A stretch of DNA of 64,000 bases from Lachnospiraceae bacterium. Lineage in GTDB: Bacteria > Bacillota > Clostridia > Lachnospirales > Lachnospiraceae. Position 1 is the first letter of the stretch, and every line of letters begins with the position of its first letter. The notes beneath the pieces are model-generated. The model saw nothing but the letters and a program-made list of their open reading frames with translations, searched no databases and was not told where the DNA came from. The position numbers and the translations under genes were made by a program. Shown one piece after another: positions 1 to 9,190 of the stretch. Location of the stretch: positions 1 through 64,000 of the forward strand of contig SVFS01000003.1 in assembly GCA_015056725.1 (NCBI GenBank), written 5' to 3'.

Positions 1-120
<120 letters not shown>

Positions 121-355
121 AATCTTTTTTCTGGTCCCAAAACTGCTCTCTGGCTTTTTTGTTTCCTCGTTTTACTGTTTAAGGTCGTTCATACATTCGT
201 TGCTTGTATTTACGTCTTCGCTTTTTAAATTTTCTTCTGAATCTTCTAATAGATTCAACCGTTAGGTTTTTCTCTCTTTTTTAGAATTTTCAGGGTTGCA
301 TTACTGTTTATTTGTCAAGGTTCTTACTGCTCTTTCGCATCAGCGCAGCTTAGAT

Positions 356-384
356 ATAATATCATGTATAGCAGACACTGTCAA
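356..384 (-). promoter_or_regulatory. rrn promoter (sigma-A type)
   Basis: Minus strand TTGACA (384-379), 17-nt spacer, TATTAT (361-356), about 240 bp upstream of 16S. Confidence 0.75.
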
Positions 385-553
385 GCAGTTAATTCAACTT
401 TTTTTAATTTTTTTCATGTTGAATTTTTCCACCACAATTACGCGGTGGATTTTCAATATAGCATAGTCCAAATTGAAAGTCAATATCCAAATTTCAAGAG
501 ATTCTATTATTAAACAGAAATCTCTTTACATCTAATCAATATCCTGAATCAAA

Positions 554-582
554 AAGAAGTGCTGGTATTCAGCACTTCTTTA
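554..582 (-). terminator. Rho-independent terminator after tRNA-Ser
   Basis: AAGAAGTGCTG / CAGCACTTCTT stem followed by a T tract on the minus strand. Confidence 0.8.
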
Positions 583-605
583 ATATTTAGTAGAGAACTA
601 AGAAA

Positions 606-693
606 CGGAGAAAGAGGGATTTGAACCCTCGCGCCGGTCACCCGACCTACACCCTTAGCAGGGGCGCCTCTTCGGCCTCTTGAGTATTTCTCC
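606..693 (-). tRNA. tRNA-Ser (GCT)
   Basis: Reverse complement GGAGAAATACTCAAGAGGCC...CTGCTAAGG...GGTTCAAATCCCTCTTTCTCC; long variable arm, anticodon GCT. Confidence 0.95.
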
Positions 694-755
694 ATAATCA
701 TCCGAATAACGTCTCTACCAATATGCAATTACGTTCATTAACGAACGCAAGAGTT

Positions 756-784
756 ATTATACCCAAGGCACTCTTGTTTGTCAA
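756..784 (-). promoter_or_regulatory. tRNA-Ser promoter
   Basis: Minus strand TTGACA-17-TATAAT, perfect consensus. Confidence 0.8.
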
Positions 785-792
785 TGAAATTT

Positions 793-1365
793 TTATGACG
801 TTTTTCTCTCACATTCTAAAGTGCAATATTCTTTGATTGCACTTTCATATAGGTTATTCCCCTGCGAATCAATAACAACAATCACCGGGAAATCTTTTAC
901 TTCTATTTTCCGAATTGCTTCTGCTCCCAAATCCTCATATGCAATCACTTCCGAAGATACAATCGCCTTTGAGAGTAATGCTCCTGCTCCGCCGATTGCC
1001 GCAAAATAAACCGCACTATTTCTAACCATTGCATCTACTACCGCCGAAGATCGTTTGCCTTTTCCAATCATGGCTGTTTCTCCCATATCCAACAATGTTG
1101 GTGCATATTTATCCATTCTGGATGCTGTAGTTGGTCCTGCCGAGCCAATCGGTCTTCCGTCACGTGCCGGTGATGGCCCCATATAATATATGGTACTATT
1201 TTTAATTTCAAAAGGAAGCGGCTCCCTTTTTTCAATAGTTTCCATCATTCTTTTATGTGCCGCATCCCTTGCTACATACATATGACCGGATAGTAACACA
1301 AACTCTCCTACTCGCAAATCGTTTGCAATTTCTTTTGTTATTGGTAATTGTATTTGTTTATTCAT
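793..1365 (-). CDS. Fumarate hydratase class I, beta (C-terminal) subunit
   Basis: 190 aa; GPSPARDGRPIGSAGPTTASRMDKY motif of FumA/B beta domain; adjacent to alpha subunit. Confidence 0.92.
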   Translation of the reverse strand: MNKQIQLPITKEIANDLRVGEFVLLSGHMYVARDAAHKRMMETIEKREPLPFEIKNSTIYYMGPSPARDGRPIGSAGPTTASRMDKYAPTLLDMGETAMIGKGKRSSAVVDAMVRNSAVYFAAIGGAGALLSKAIVSSEVIAYEDLGAEAIRKIEVKDFPVIVVIDSQGNNLYESAIKEYCTLECERKTS

Positions 1366-1369
1366 TATA

Positions 1370-2212
1370 TTATATCACTCGTGTAACATGCCTATTTACA
1401 TGGCAACAAATATTTATTGCCACCGGAAGTCCTGCAATGTGCGTTGCATACGTATTAATATGAACCGCCAATGCCGTTGTTGTTCCGCCTAATCCTCCGG
1501 GTCCGATACCCGTTTTATTAATTTTTTCAAGCAGTTCTTCTTCCATTTCTCTTATATACGGAATCTCTGAATGCTTATTAAGTGGACGCGTCAATGCTTC
1601 TTTCGCCATTAAAGCACATTTTTCAAAAGTCCCTCCGACTCCAACGCCAACAACCATCGGTGGGCACGCATTTGGTCCTGCATCCTTTACCGCTGTCAGG
1701 ATTGCTTCTTTTACTCCCTCTATCCCATCTGCCGGCTTCAACATAAAAACACGACTCATATTCTCACTGCCAAAGCCTTTTGGTGCAAATGTTATTTTTA
1801 CGTTATCTCCGCTTACTATATTATAGTGAATTACCGCCGGAGTATTATCATTCGTGTTTTTACGGATCAAAGGATCTCCTACTACGGATTTACGAAGAAA
1901 ACCTTCTACATATCCCTGACGTACACCTTCATTAATTGCATCTGTAAGCAAACCGCCCTGGAAACTTACCTCTTGACCAATCTCCACAAACAAAACCGCC
2001 ATTCCGGTGTCCTGACAAATCGGAATCATATCTTTGCCTGCAATTTGCATATTATCACATAGCTGTCTCAAAACCTGTTTTCCTACCGGAGACGCTTCTG
2101 TTTCTGTCGCTTTCGCAATCGCATCACACATATCTTCCGACAAAAAGTGGTTCGCTTCTATGCACATTTCTTTCACTTGTTTTGTAATCTCTGTTACATC
2201 TAGTATTCTCAT
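1370..2212 (-). CDS. Fumarate hydratase class I, alpha (N-terminal) subunit
   Basis: 280 aa; CQDTGMAVLFVEIGQ and NACPPMVVGVGVGGTFEKCALMAKEAL motifs. Confidence 0.92.
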   Translation of the reverse strand: MRILDVTEITKQVKEMCIEANHFLSEDMCDAIAKATETEASPVGKQVLRQLCDNMQIAGKDMIPICQDTGMAVLFVEIGQEVSFQGGLLTDAINEGVRQGYVEGFLRKSVVGDPLIRKNTNDNTPAVIHYNIVSGDNVKITFAPKGFGSENMSRVFMLKPADGIEGVKEAILTAVKDAGPNACPPMVVGVGVGGTFEKCALMAKEALTRPLNKHSEIPYIREMEEELLEKINKTGIGPGGLGGTTTALAVHINTYATHIAGLPVAINICCHVNRHVTRVI

Positions 2213-2224
2213 CGGGTCCTCTAA

Positions 2225-2638
2225 CTATTCCGCTATGATGGTATTCATTGTATCTTCTAATTCTTCCTGCGTTGCCTGCATCGGTTTCCATCCAATAAGC
2301 TGATTGTCCCATTTGTAACGCGGAATTAGATGCATATGAAAATGGAACACCGTCTGTCCGGCAGTTTCGCCATTGTTCTGAACCAGATTAAATCCATCAC
2401 ACTGTAGTTTTTCCGTCATTTTCGCTGCCATTCTTTTTGCAATAACCATTACATATTCTGCTTCATTCTCAGGCAATTCAAACAAATTCGCATAATGATT
2501 TTTAGGAAGAATAAGTGCATGTCCCTTCGTTGCCGGTCCTAAATCTAAAATCACTCTGCATTCTTCATCTTCATACAATGTCTTGGATGGAATATCTCCA
2601 TTAGCAATTTTACAAAAAATACAATTATCTTCTCTCAT
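2225..2638 (-). CDS. HIT family protein
   Basis: CIFCKIANGDIP start and HFHMHLIPR histidine triad; internal Met preferred over ORF start. Confidence 0.93.
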   Translation of the reverse strand: MREDNCIFCKIANGDIPSKTLYEDEECRVILDLGPATKGHALILPKNHYANLFELPENEAEYVMVIAKRMAAKMTEKLQCDGFNLVQNNGETAGQTVFHFHMHLIPRYKWDNQLIGWKPMQATQEELEDTMNTIIAE

Positions 2639-2657
2639 CACTATCACTCCTTTTCTT

Positions 2658-3665
2658 TTACACTCTATCTGTTTCTTCAAACACAAATACCTGATCTAAT
2701 TCTCGTAGCAAATTGAAGTCCCCTTTCATCTTCATTGCGCCACTCATAAATCCTCTTTGGAATGACATTCTTCCATATATAATATCATTCATCGTATCTA
2801 CCGGCATTTGCATTTCTACATCCACTTTTCCGTCCTGATCATATTTGCAAACCAAATCCTTTTGATTGATTTCAATATATAATGCTTGTCTTCGATTATC
2901 AAAATTGATTCTATATTTTCCTCTAAATCCCGGAATCGGATTAAAATGAGTTTCAAAGGCTTTTACATATTCCATTTGCCCATCATCTTCGCTACTACCC
3001 ATTAAATCTCTGAAAATACTTGTTAATTCTTTAATATCTTCTTTTGTTTTTTGTACATATGTATCATCTGAAACATATTGTGATAATTGCTCAGACTCCT
3101 GTGGTGTCAAATCTGTATTTTTCGTAATCGAAACCATTTGCTTTACTGCCTGATTACTTGCCGGAAGACTTGGCATCTTTTTATTAATCGTACGATACAT
3201 ATTTTCAGCTTTATTCTCAATCAGCTTATTATAGCCTTCGTTCACTTCCAGTATTGTACTATCTTCAATATATCCGCATATTCCACTACATGGCAAACCG
3301 CCTAAAATCTCCCAGGCTGTTGCCAATGCCAATTTTCCTTCTCTTTCCCCGTAGGTTGTAGACATTACTATCGGACACATATAAAGGCTTGCTATTTTAT
3401 CCTTGTTTCCATATAACCAGCATGCATCCAGGAATTGCTGCATATAGCCACCGATACCATACCATTCCACCGTCGTCGCAAGAATAATTCCGTCAGCATC
3501 TTTTAATGTCTGGGGTAACGTTGTAATACTGTTTTTCAAGTCACACAGCTGAAATCTTTCTACTGTTACACGAAGCTCGCGGAACACTTCTTCCATTTTA
3601 TTAATTACATATAATGTTGGATCGTCTATCAATCCTCTTCCGCCATAATAAATATTAATTTTCAT
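2658..3665 (-). CDS. Flavodoxin-like / NAD(P)H oxidoreductase domain fused to SCP2-like sterol-binding domain
   Basis: N-terminal flavodoxin-like fold (MKINIYYGGRG...IILATTVEWYGIGGYMQQFLD); C-terminal YGRMSFQRGFMSGAMKMKGDFNLL resembles SCP2. Confidence 0.7.
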   Translation of the reverse strand: MKINIYYGGRGLIDDPTLYVINKMEEVFRELRVTVERFQLCDLKNSITTLPQTLKDADGIILATTVEWYGIGGYMQQFLDACWLYGNKDKIASLYMCPIVMSTTYGEREGKLALATAWEILGGLPCSGICGYIEDSTILEVNEGYNKLIENKAENMYRTINKKMPSLPASNQAVKQMVSITKNTDLTPQESEQLSQYVSDDTYVQKTKEDIKELTSIFRDLMGSSEDDGQMEYVKAFETHFNPIPGFRGKYRINFDNRRQALYIEINQKDLVCKYDQDGKVDVEMQMPVDTMNDIIYGRMSFQRGFMSGAMKMKGDFNLLRELDQVFVFEETDRV

Positions 3666-3686
3666 ATGTGTTCCTTTCGATTTAAA

Positions 3687-4313
3687 TTATTGTTCTTCCT
3701 GTTTTACTCCGTCACAATCTATTATATCCGCATTTCTTTTTCTGGGGTATAACAGTTTTGTATACAATACTATCATTATCAAAAAGCCTGTTACCAAGCC
3801 TCCTATATGCGCTTCGTTATTGATATTTTCGGTTGTAAAACCTGTATACAGCATATAGACAATCATAAATGCTAAGCGTCCGGGCGTAATCTCTTCATAC
3901 TCTTCTTTCGCGAAAAGAACTAAAAACAGAAGTGCTCCTATCAGACCAAAGACCGCACCACTTGCCCCTACCGACAGGGCTTCTCTTCCTAAAAATATAT
4001 CCACAATTCCCGAAAAAACATTCGCCATTATCCCCGACAAAAAATAAATCAACAAATAACGGATTTTTCCACAATATCGCTCTACCAATTCACCTGATAA
4101 ATACAACAATATCATATTTCCGGTAAGATGCTCTAAATCAGCATGAAGAAACATGGATGACACAAGCCGATAAAGTTCTACTCCAAAAGAGAATAAAACA
4201 GAATCAAAAGCACCTTTATTATATAACAAATTTCCGGTAATTGCACTTATAATAAAAACAATTACATTACCTATCATTAAAATGATTGTCGCATACGGCA
4301 AATTCCTCTTCAT
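3687..4313 (-). CDS. Rhomboid family intramembrane serine protease
   Basis: FLHADLEHLTGNMILLYLSGE, GASGAVFGLIGALL (GxSG) and AHIGGLVTGF; start placed at MKRNLPY behind GGAG RBS. Confidence 0.93.
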   Translation of the reverse strand: MKRNLPYATIILMIGNVIVFIISAITGNLLYNKGAFDSVLFSFGVELYRLVSSMFLHADLEHLTGNMILLYLSGELVERYCGKIRYLLIYFLSGIMANVFSGIVDIFLGREALSVGASGAVFGLIGALLFLVLFAKEEYEEITPGRLAFMIVYMLYTGFTTENINNEAHIGGLVTGFLIMIVLYTKLLYPRKRNADIIDCDGVKQEEQ

Positions 4314-4398
4314 ACCGTTCGCTCCTTTCCACCGTTTAACGATAACATGCTCCTCTTTTATCGTCAACGTAAGCACACGATATCCTCATTTGCACAAT

Positions 4399-5676
4399 CT
4401 ATAAATACACAAAGGTCACTCCGCCGAATATTAATTCATCCTCTGCTTCAACGGGAATTTTTTGATTCGGCCTTAAACGCATCCCATTTTGATATGTACC
4501 GTTTGTAGAATTTAAATCTTGTATCCAAACCATTCCCTCTTCTTCAAAAAAGCGGGCATGCATTCTGCTAATTGTTTGTTCCTCTATCACATGTGTTACT
4601 AAGTTTTTATCTTTTCCTATCGTACATGGAAGCTCTGATAATTCAAATCTATACTTTTTATATGCGCCTGTCCCATACAATTTTCGCTGTTTTGTTTCGC
4701 TCAAATCCATATATACTGTTTTTTCATTATCCCAAGCCAAAGTGCCTGTTTCTGCTTCTTCTCCTTCCCACTCTCCGTTTAGCATTGCTTGATTCATTTC
4801 TTTTCTTTCACGTTCTCTTTCTTCATCTTCTTTTTTGTTTCTATAGATACTTTTGCCTAAAAGAAATGCACTCAACGCAATCATAATACATGCTCCCGGC
4901 AAATATATTTTCCCCGATAAACAGGTTATAACGATTGTAACCAGCACAGACACAACCCATAAAACAATCTGCCAGATTCGAAAATCCGGTTTCCGCCTAT
5001 GTTCCTCTAATTCATCATTCATTTCATTATCACTATTGATATTTTCATTAATATACTCTTCCCGACAGCTTTGACTACGATACATCTCATCCTGCGTTGT
5101 CTGAATATCTTCTTTATAAACATTCTCCTCCATCTCCGCAAAGTAAGGAGCCGCATCCTCCTTCATCCAAAAAGTATCCAGTGTAAGCTGTTTATTCTCC
5201 ACCTGTTCATAAAACTGTTGTGCTAAATCTACCAATCTTTCATCACTATAATCTATTCTATCTATAAAAAAATCCGCTAATCCCGTCCAGTCAGCATCCC
5301 CTTCATATTCCGGCAAATAGACAAATTCCGCTTTCTTTTTATCGTAATTCCAAAAAATTTTATCCGGTTGTAAGCATATTTTAGCCACCGGCAAAAAGTA
5401 GTCCTGTGCATTTTCGATTGCTGCTTTCAACGACTCCAGCAAAGCTTCAAAAAATTCTTTTGCTATTTGTCTTTCACTCCAAAGCGTCTGTATGGTTTGC
5501 TTCCCTGTTATTTTATAATACAAAAAATCCTCTCCGTTTAAACAACGTTTTTCAACCTGTAAAAAGTATGGAATATCATTTTTGATTATCATATTTTCCA
5601 AAAAGTCATCTTCTCTTTTGCATTTTATTGCAAGATAATTATCTTTTATGTCATTCACAAAATCCATTTCTAACAT
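4399..5676 (-). CDS. FHA domain-containing protein (DUF6382-like N-terminus, TM, C-terminal FHA), Tad locus
   Basis: C-terminal ISRMHARFFEEEGMVWIQDLNSTNGTYQNGMRL is a classic FHA core. Confidence 0.88.
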   Translation of the reverse strand: MLEMDFVNDIKDNYLAIKCKREDDFLENMIIKNDIPYFLQVEKRCLNGEDFLYYKITGKQTIQTLWSERQIAKEFFEALLESLKAAIENAQDYFLPVAKICLQPDKIFWNYDKKKAEFVYLPEYEGDADWTGLADFFIDRIDYSDERLVDLAQQFYEQVENKQLTLDTFWMKEDAAPYFAEMEENVYKEDIQTTQDEMYRSQSCREEYINENINSDNEMNDELEEHRRKPDFRIWQIVLWVVSVLVTIVITCLSGKIYLPGACIMIALSAFLLGKSIYRNKKEDEERERERKEMNQAMLNGEWEGEEAETGTLAWDNEKTVYMDLSETKQRKLYGTGAYKKYRFELSELPCTIGKDKNLVTHVIEEQTISRMHARFFEEEGMVWIQDLNSTNGTYQNGMRLRPNQKIPVEAEDELIFGGVTFVYL

Positions 5677-6133
5677 ATTCCTCCACTCTCCTTACATCAC
5701 GAATAAACTCTACCGGTTTATATATATCAACACTATGTTCTGTATAAACCAACCAAAACGCAGGAAGGATTCCTTCACCGAAATCTCCTAACAGCGTACG
5801 AATCCCACCAACAAAAGATGCCTTTGCCTCATTTGCTTCTCTTACGATATCTGCCGAAATATATGCCAAAAACGGCTGGTGACATCTTTCCAACAAAAAA
5901 AGCTCAAGTTCTGTTTCATCAGCCTCTTTATTTGACGCTCTAATCAGCACTTGTTTTACCGCCTGCTCCGTGACACATCTGTCATATTGGTAAATTCCTA
6001 TATAAAACAAAAAGAAAAACAGCAAAAGAAGCATCGGCATTAGCATTGCTGCCTCTACCGTATAAAATCCCTGTATGTTATTTATAGTTTTGTTCTTTCG
6101 TATTTTCCATTTTATAAATGTATTTTTCAGCAT
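5651..6133 (-). CDS. TadE-like pilus assembly protein
   Basis: YTVEAAMLMPMLLLLFFFLFYIGIYQYDR TadE-type N-terminal segment. Confidence 0.8.
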   Translation of the reverse strand: MLKNTFIKWKIRKNKTINNIQGFYTVEAAMLMPMLLLLFFFLFYIGIYQYDRCVTEQAVKQVLIRASNKEADETELELFLLERCHQPFLAYISADIVREANEAKASFVGGIRTLLGDFGEGILPAFWLVYTEHSVDIYKPVEFIRDVRRVEEYVRNGFCE

Positions 6134-6139
6134 TCTTAT

Positions 6140-6556
6140 TTAACCTTTCAAACTTATCATGACTGCTGCCATAAAAAGAAACGGAATAAATGGTATTTGG
6201 GTTTTTCTGGTTACTCTTTTTAATACGAAGAGCACTCCTCCCAGAATGCCTGCCATGATTAGAGCTATCGTACATACCATAATCACTACATCCCATTCCC
6301 ATAAGAAACCCAGCAGCAAAATGCATATCCCATCACCCATACCAATTATTTCCTGTCTTATCCATGAAATAGCCAGAAAAAGAATTCCCGGAATAAACGC
6401 AAGCCACCAATCCGTCATTGTCCACTGCTTGTCCAAAGCCGCCAGTACTACTATTAGCGGCACAAAAAACAACATGCTCTTTCCCCAGATTTTTCTATAT
6501 TTCAAATCATATATTGCATTACAAAACAAAAACACTAATCCGGCTATTTCCCGCAT
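6140..6556 (-). CDS. A24 family prepilin peptidase (second of two in locus)
   Basis: Multi-TM; GMGDG aspartate motif; CNAIYDLKYRKI; start at MREIAGL preferred. Confidence 0.82.
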   Translation of the reverse strand: MREIAGLVFLFCNAIYDLKYRKIWGKSMLFFVPLIVVLAALDKQWTMTDWWLAFIPGILFLAISWIRQEIIGMGDGICILLLGFLWEWDVVIMVCTIALIMAGILGGVLFVLKRVTRKTQIPFIPFLFMAAVMISLKG

Positions 6557-7362
6557 TTTGAACACGCTGACATACCTCCTGCTTCTGACATTTTTATTGT
6601 CTTTATCGTTCTTTTTAATCCATGACAATCCCTTGATGCGTGATAATTCGTCCCATAATCTGTAATAAAAAATGTTTCACACTTCATCCCTTTGCAACAG
6701 GAGCATGCATCATACTTTTCTCCATCAAGATTCCTACCATCTTTTATTTGCAGATAATCTACAGTCTTTACACTTGGATTCAAATAGCTACAGTTGTGAT
6801 TTGTATGATATACGGAGCCATTTTCTGTGATATACACATATTCCTCTACCTGACTATCCATCGCAAAACCTTTCTCGATATCATATCCTGTCCAGGCATG
6901 ACCATAATAACGGTTAGATATATGCTTTGTTGTTAGCGTCCATAGCGGAAATAACGGATGAACAAAATACGAGCAAGACATCTCCAAAATATCATCGTGT
7001 GCTTCATTTTCTACTTTCAATCCAACATTGCCAAGACTGACAATTTTTCTCCACACAGGCTCTTCATTTAATTCATTCACTATTTTTTGTTTTGTTACAG
7101 TGGGTGCCATATAATGACTTATTGTTTCATATATATTTTCTATATCAAGCTCCGGAATTACCTCTTCTGATACGTTTGTAACATACATATTCCGTGTACT
7201 AATTCTTCCATTTTGCCACAATGCTTCCGCCACACTACTATGAATCCGATAAATCTCTATTGCAGAAAATAGGTTCATAGTCAAAATCGAAAGAATTGGT
7301 AATACCAATGCTGCTTCTACTGTCATAGCACCCTTTTTCCATTTTTGTTCTTTCATCTTCAT
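6544..7362 (-). CDS. TadE-like pilin with two C-terminal Cys/His modules
   Basis: MTVEAALVLPILSILTMNLFSAIEIY N-terminus; two YHxxxxCxxL...ACxxC repeats at C-terminus. Confidence 0.8.
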   Translation of the reverse strand: MKMKEQKWKKGAMTVEAALVLPILSILTMNLFSAIEIYRIHSSVAEALWQNGRISTRNMYVTNVSEEVIPELDIENIYETISHYMAPTVTKQKIVNELNEEPVWRKIVSLGNVGLKVENEAHDDILEMSCSYFVHPLFPLWTLTTKHISNRYYGHAWTGYDIEKGFAMDSQVEEYVYITENGSVYHTNHNCSYLNPSVKTVDYLQIKDGRNLDGEKYDACSCCKGMKCETFFITDYGTNYHASRDCHGLKRTIKTIKMSEAGGMSACSKCGK

Positions 7363-7386
7363 TCCTTAACAAATTCTTCCTATCTA

Positions 7387-7498
7387 CACAGAAAAGAATA
7401 GAGAAAAACAGTCTTTTGCTTTTGGCCTGCGCCCGGAGAGAATTGATATGCAAAGTATATTCGTTGCAAAAGACCGCTTTCTTCTATCCTTTTCTGTG
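7387..7498. repeat. Imperfect inverted repeat, 33-nt arms, intergenic within Tad operon
   Basis: Arms 7387-7419 CACAGAAAAGAATAGAGAAAAACAGTCTTTTGC and 7466-7498 (reverse complement CACAGAAAAGGATAGAAGAAAGCGGTCTTTTGC). Confidence 0.85.
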
Positions 7499-7501
7499 TC
7501 A

Positions 7502-8974
7502 TCAATATGTATACAATCGCGTTATATCACAGGTATGACCGTGTCCGCTTATGAAAAATCCATTTACCCAAAATGCACTAAGGCACCCATCCATTTTGAA
7601 ATGCTCATTGAGAGGTTTTTGTCGTATATCCATCTCAATAATATCTACTACACGGTTTATCCTCTTTTCCCCATCTTCCATGTAAAGGAATATTTTAAGA
7701 TAATCCTCATATGAAAAACCTCTCTCGGAGGATTTTCCCGTTTCCATATTTTGTGAGTTTAGAATAATACTCAAATCTGTATTCCAGTTCTCACCGGTCT
7801 TTATAAGCGGCACTTTTCCTCCATCCAGCAAAACACGGACATCATATAAGCTTTCCATATAAGCCCACGCAAACAAAATAGATGTTTCCAGCATTGGCTG
7901 AATATGTGGTGCAACGGCTACTGCTGCTACTGACGCCGCTAACGCACTTATTTCTGCTCTTTTAGAACTATCCGAATACAAATAAGCCGCATTAGTTGCC
8001 TCACGCAACGCCACTATCTTATAAACGGTTTCTTTTAGATTATCCATGTCGTTATCTTTTCCGCAAAGAATATACTCTTGCTGATATTTCATAAAAGAGT
8101 CCTCTTTTTGTTCTACATAGCATCCGCATTTTTCTTGTATGTATAGTATCTTCAGCAATTCATCAACAAGCTCATTTCCTTCCGTCAAATGATCATCTAT
8201 CAAATATCCGCTTCCTTCTATGGTTCTACCTCTTTTTGAATAATACAAATTCAAATCAGTTGCTACAGGAGATATTTCAGATGCATTTCTTGTTACCAAT
8301 GCTAAAATCCCTTTGTTTCTGTTCTGATTTACATTTTCTGCCGGATTCACAATAGGAACCTCTTCCCTGATTTCAACCTGCTTTGTTTCTCCGGTTTCTG
8401 CGTCATATTCTTCTTTATAGGTGACTTTTACCGGTGTCCGTTCTCTGTCAAGCCTCTTTTGATTTTCATCACGCGTCTTTAATAGCTCTTCTCTTTCTTT
8501 ATTTCCTGACAAAACAAAGCTATACGTTTCTTTTAAGCCATCCAGCATATCAAGTCCTAATTTGTTTTCCATATATTCCAGCATCTGCATTTCCAGAATT
8601 TCTCCTGATTCATCCAGTGCCATTTGTGCATACTCAACAGAAGCATCTGTTGTTACGATATCCCAAAAATTCGTATTTTCTAAATTCTTATTGGCATAAT
8701 ACCGGATATGTTTCTCCAACTCTGCAATATCTGCCTCTTCTTTCCCATAAGCCACATCTATAAAAAACAAATCATATTGTGAAAGTAATTCCTGATGATA
8801 CTCTGCAAGTGCAGAGTGACATGCTGTATCTAATGCCAGCTCTGCTTCTACTTGCATCGTGCTTTTTTGCACACCTGTAATAAGTGTCATTACAAGCGTT
8901 AGGAGAATTGAGAAAATGAATATTGATACTATTGTTATATAGCCATCAAAGCTACGGTATCTATGCTGCTTCAT
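7502..8974 (-). CDS. DUF5702 domain-containing protein (Tad locus)
   Basis: 490 aa; YITIVSIFIFSILLTLVMTLITGVQKSTMQVEAELALDTACHSALAEYHQELLSQYDLFFID. Confidence 0.8.
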   Translation of the reverse strand: MKQHRYRSFDGYITIVSIFIFSILLTLVMTLITGVQKSTMQVEAELALDTACHSALAEYHQELLSQYDLFFIDVAYGKEEADIAELEKHIRYYANKNLENTNFWDIVTTDASVEYAQMALDESGEILEMQMLEYMENKLGLDMLDGLKETYSFVLSGNKEREELLKTRDENQKRLDRERTPVKVTYKEEYDAETGETKQVEIREEVPIVNPAENVNQNRNKGILALVTRNASEISPVATDLNLYYSKRGRTIEGSGYLIDDHLTEGNELVDELLKILYIQEKCGCYVEQKEDSFMKYQQEYILCGKDNDMDNLKETVYKIVALREATNAAYLYSDSSKRAEISALAASVAAVAVAPHIQPMLETSILFAWAYMESLYDVRVLLDGGKVPLIKTGENWNTDLSIILNSQNMETGKSSERGFSYEDYLKIFLYMEDGEKRINRVVDIIEMDIRQKPLNEHFKMDGCLSAFWVNGFFISGHGHTCDITRLYTY

Positions 8975-8977
8975 ACA

Positions 8978-9169
8978 TTAAATACTGCTACTTTGTGTAG
9001 CTATTTTATCAAAGATATCATTAACAATATTTGTCAGCTGTTTCTTAAATATCATGACCAGTCCAATCAGTACTACGATAATTAGTATAATTTCAACTGT
9101 CCCCATTCCATCTTCTTCTCTCAAGAAGCTTCTTAATGTTTTTTTGCTAATCGCTTTCGTGTCCTTCAT
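8978..9169 (-). CDS. Flp-type IVb pilin-like protein
   Basis: 63 aa; EEDGMGTVEIILIIVVLIGLVMIFKKQL prepilin-like cleavage and hydrophobic segment. Confidence 0.82.
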   Translation of the reverse strand: MKDTKAISKKTLRSFLREEDGMGTVEIILIIVVLIGLVMIFKKQLTNIVNDIFDKIATQSSSI

Positions 9170-9190
9170 TATTTCTCCTTCCTATATGTA

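Noticed and set aside
420-480. Inverted repeat TCCACC...GGTGGA upstream of the rrn promoter
   Set aside because: Short imperfect stem in AT-rich DNA; no clear transcript or U tract, could be chance.
6159-6665. 168-aa plus-strand ORF
   Set aside because: Antisense to prepilin peptidase and TadE genes; no RBS or family signature.
7448-7714. 88-aa plus-strand ORF spanning the Tad inverted repeat
   Set aside because: Mostly antisense to DUF5702; the inverted repeat is better explained as an RNA or DNA structure.
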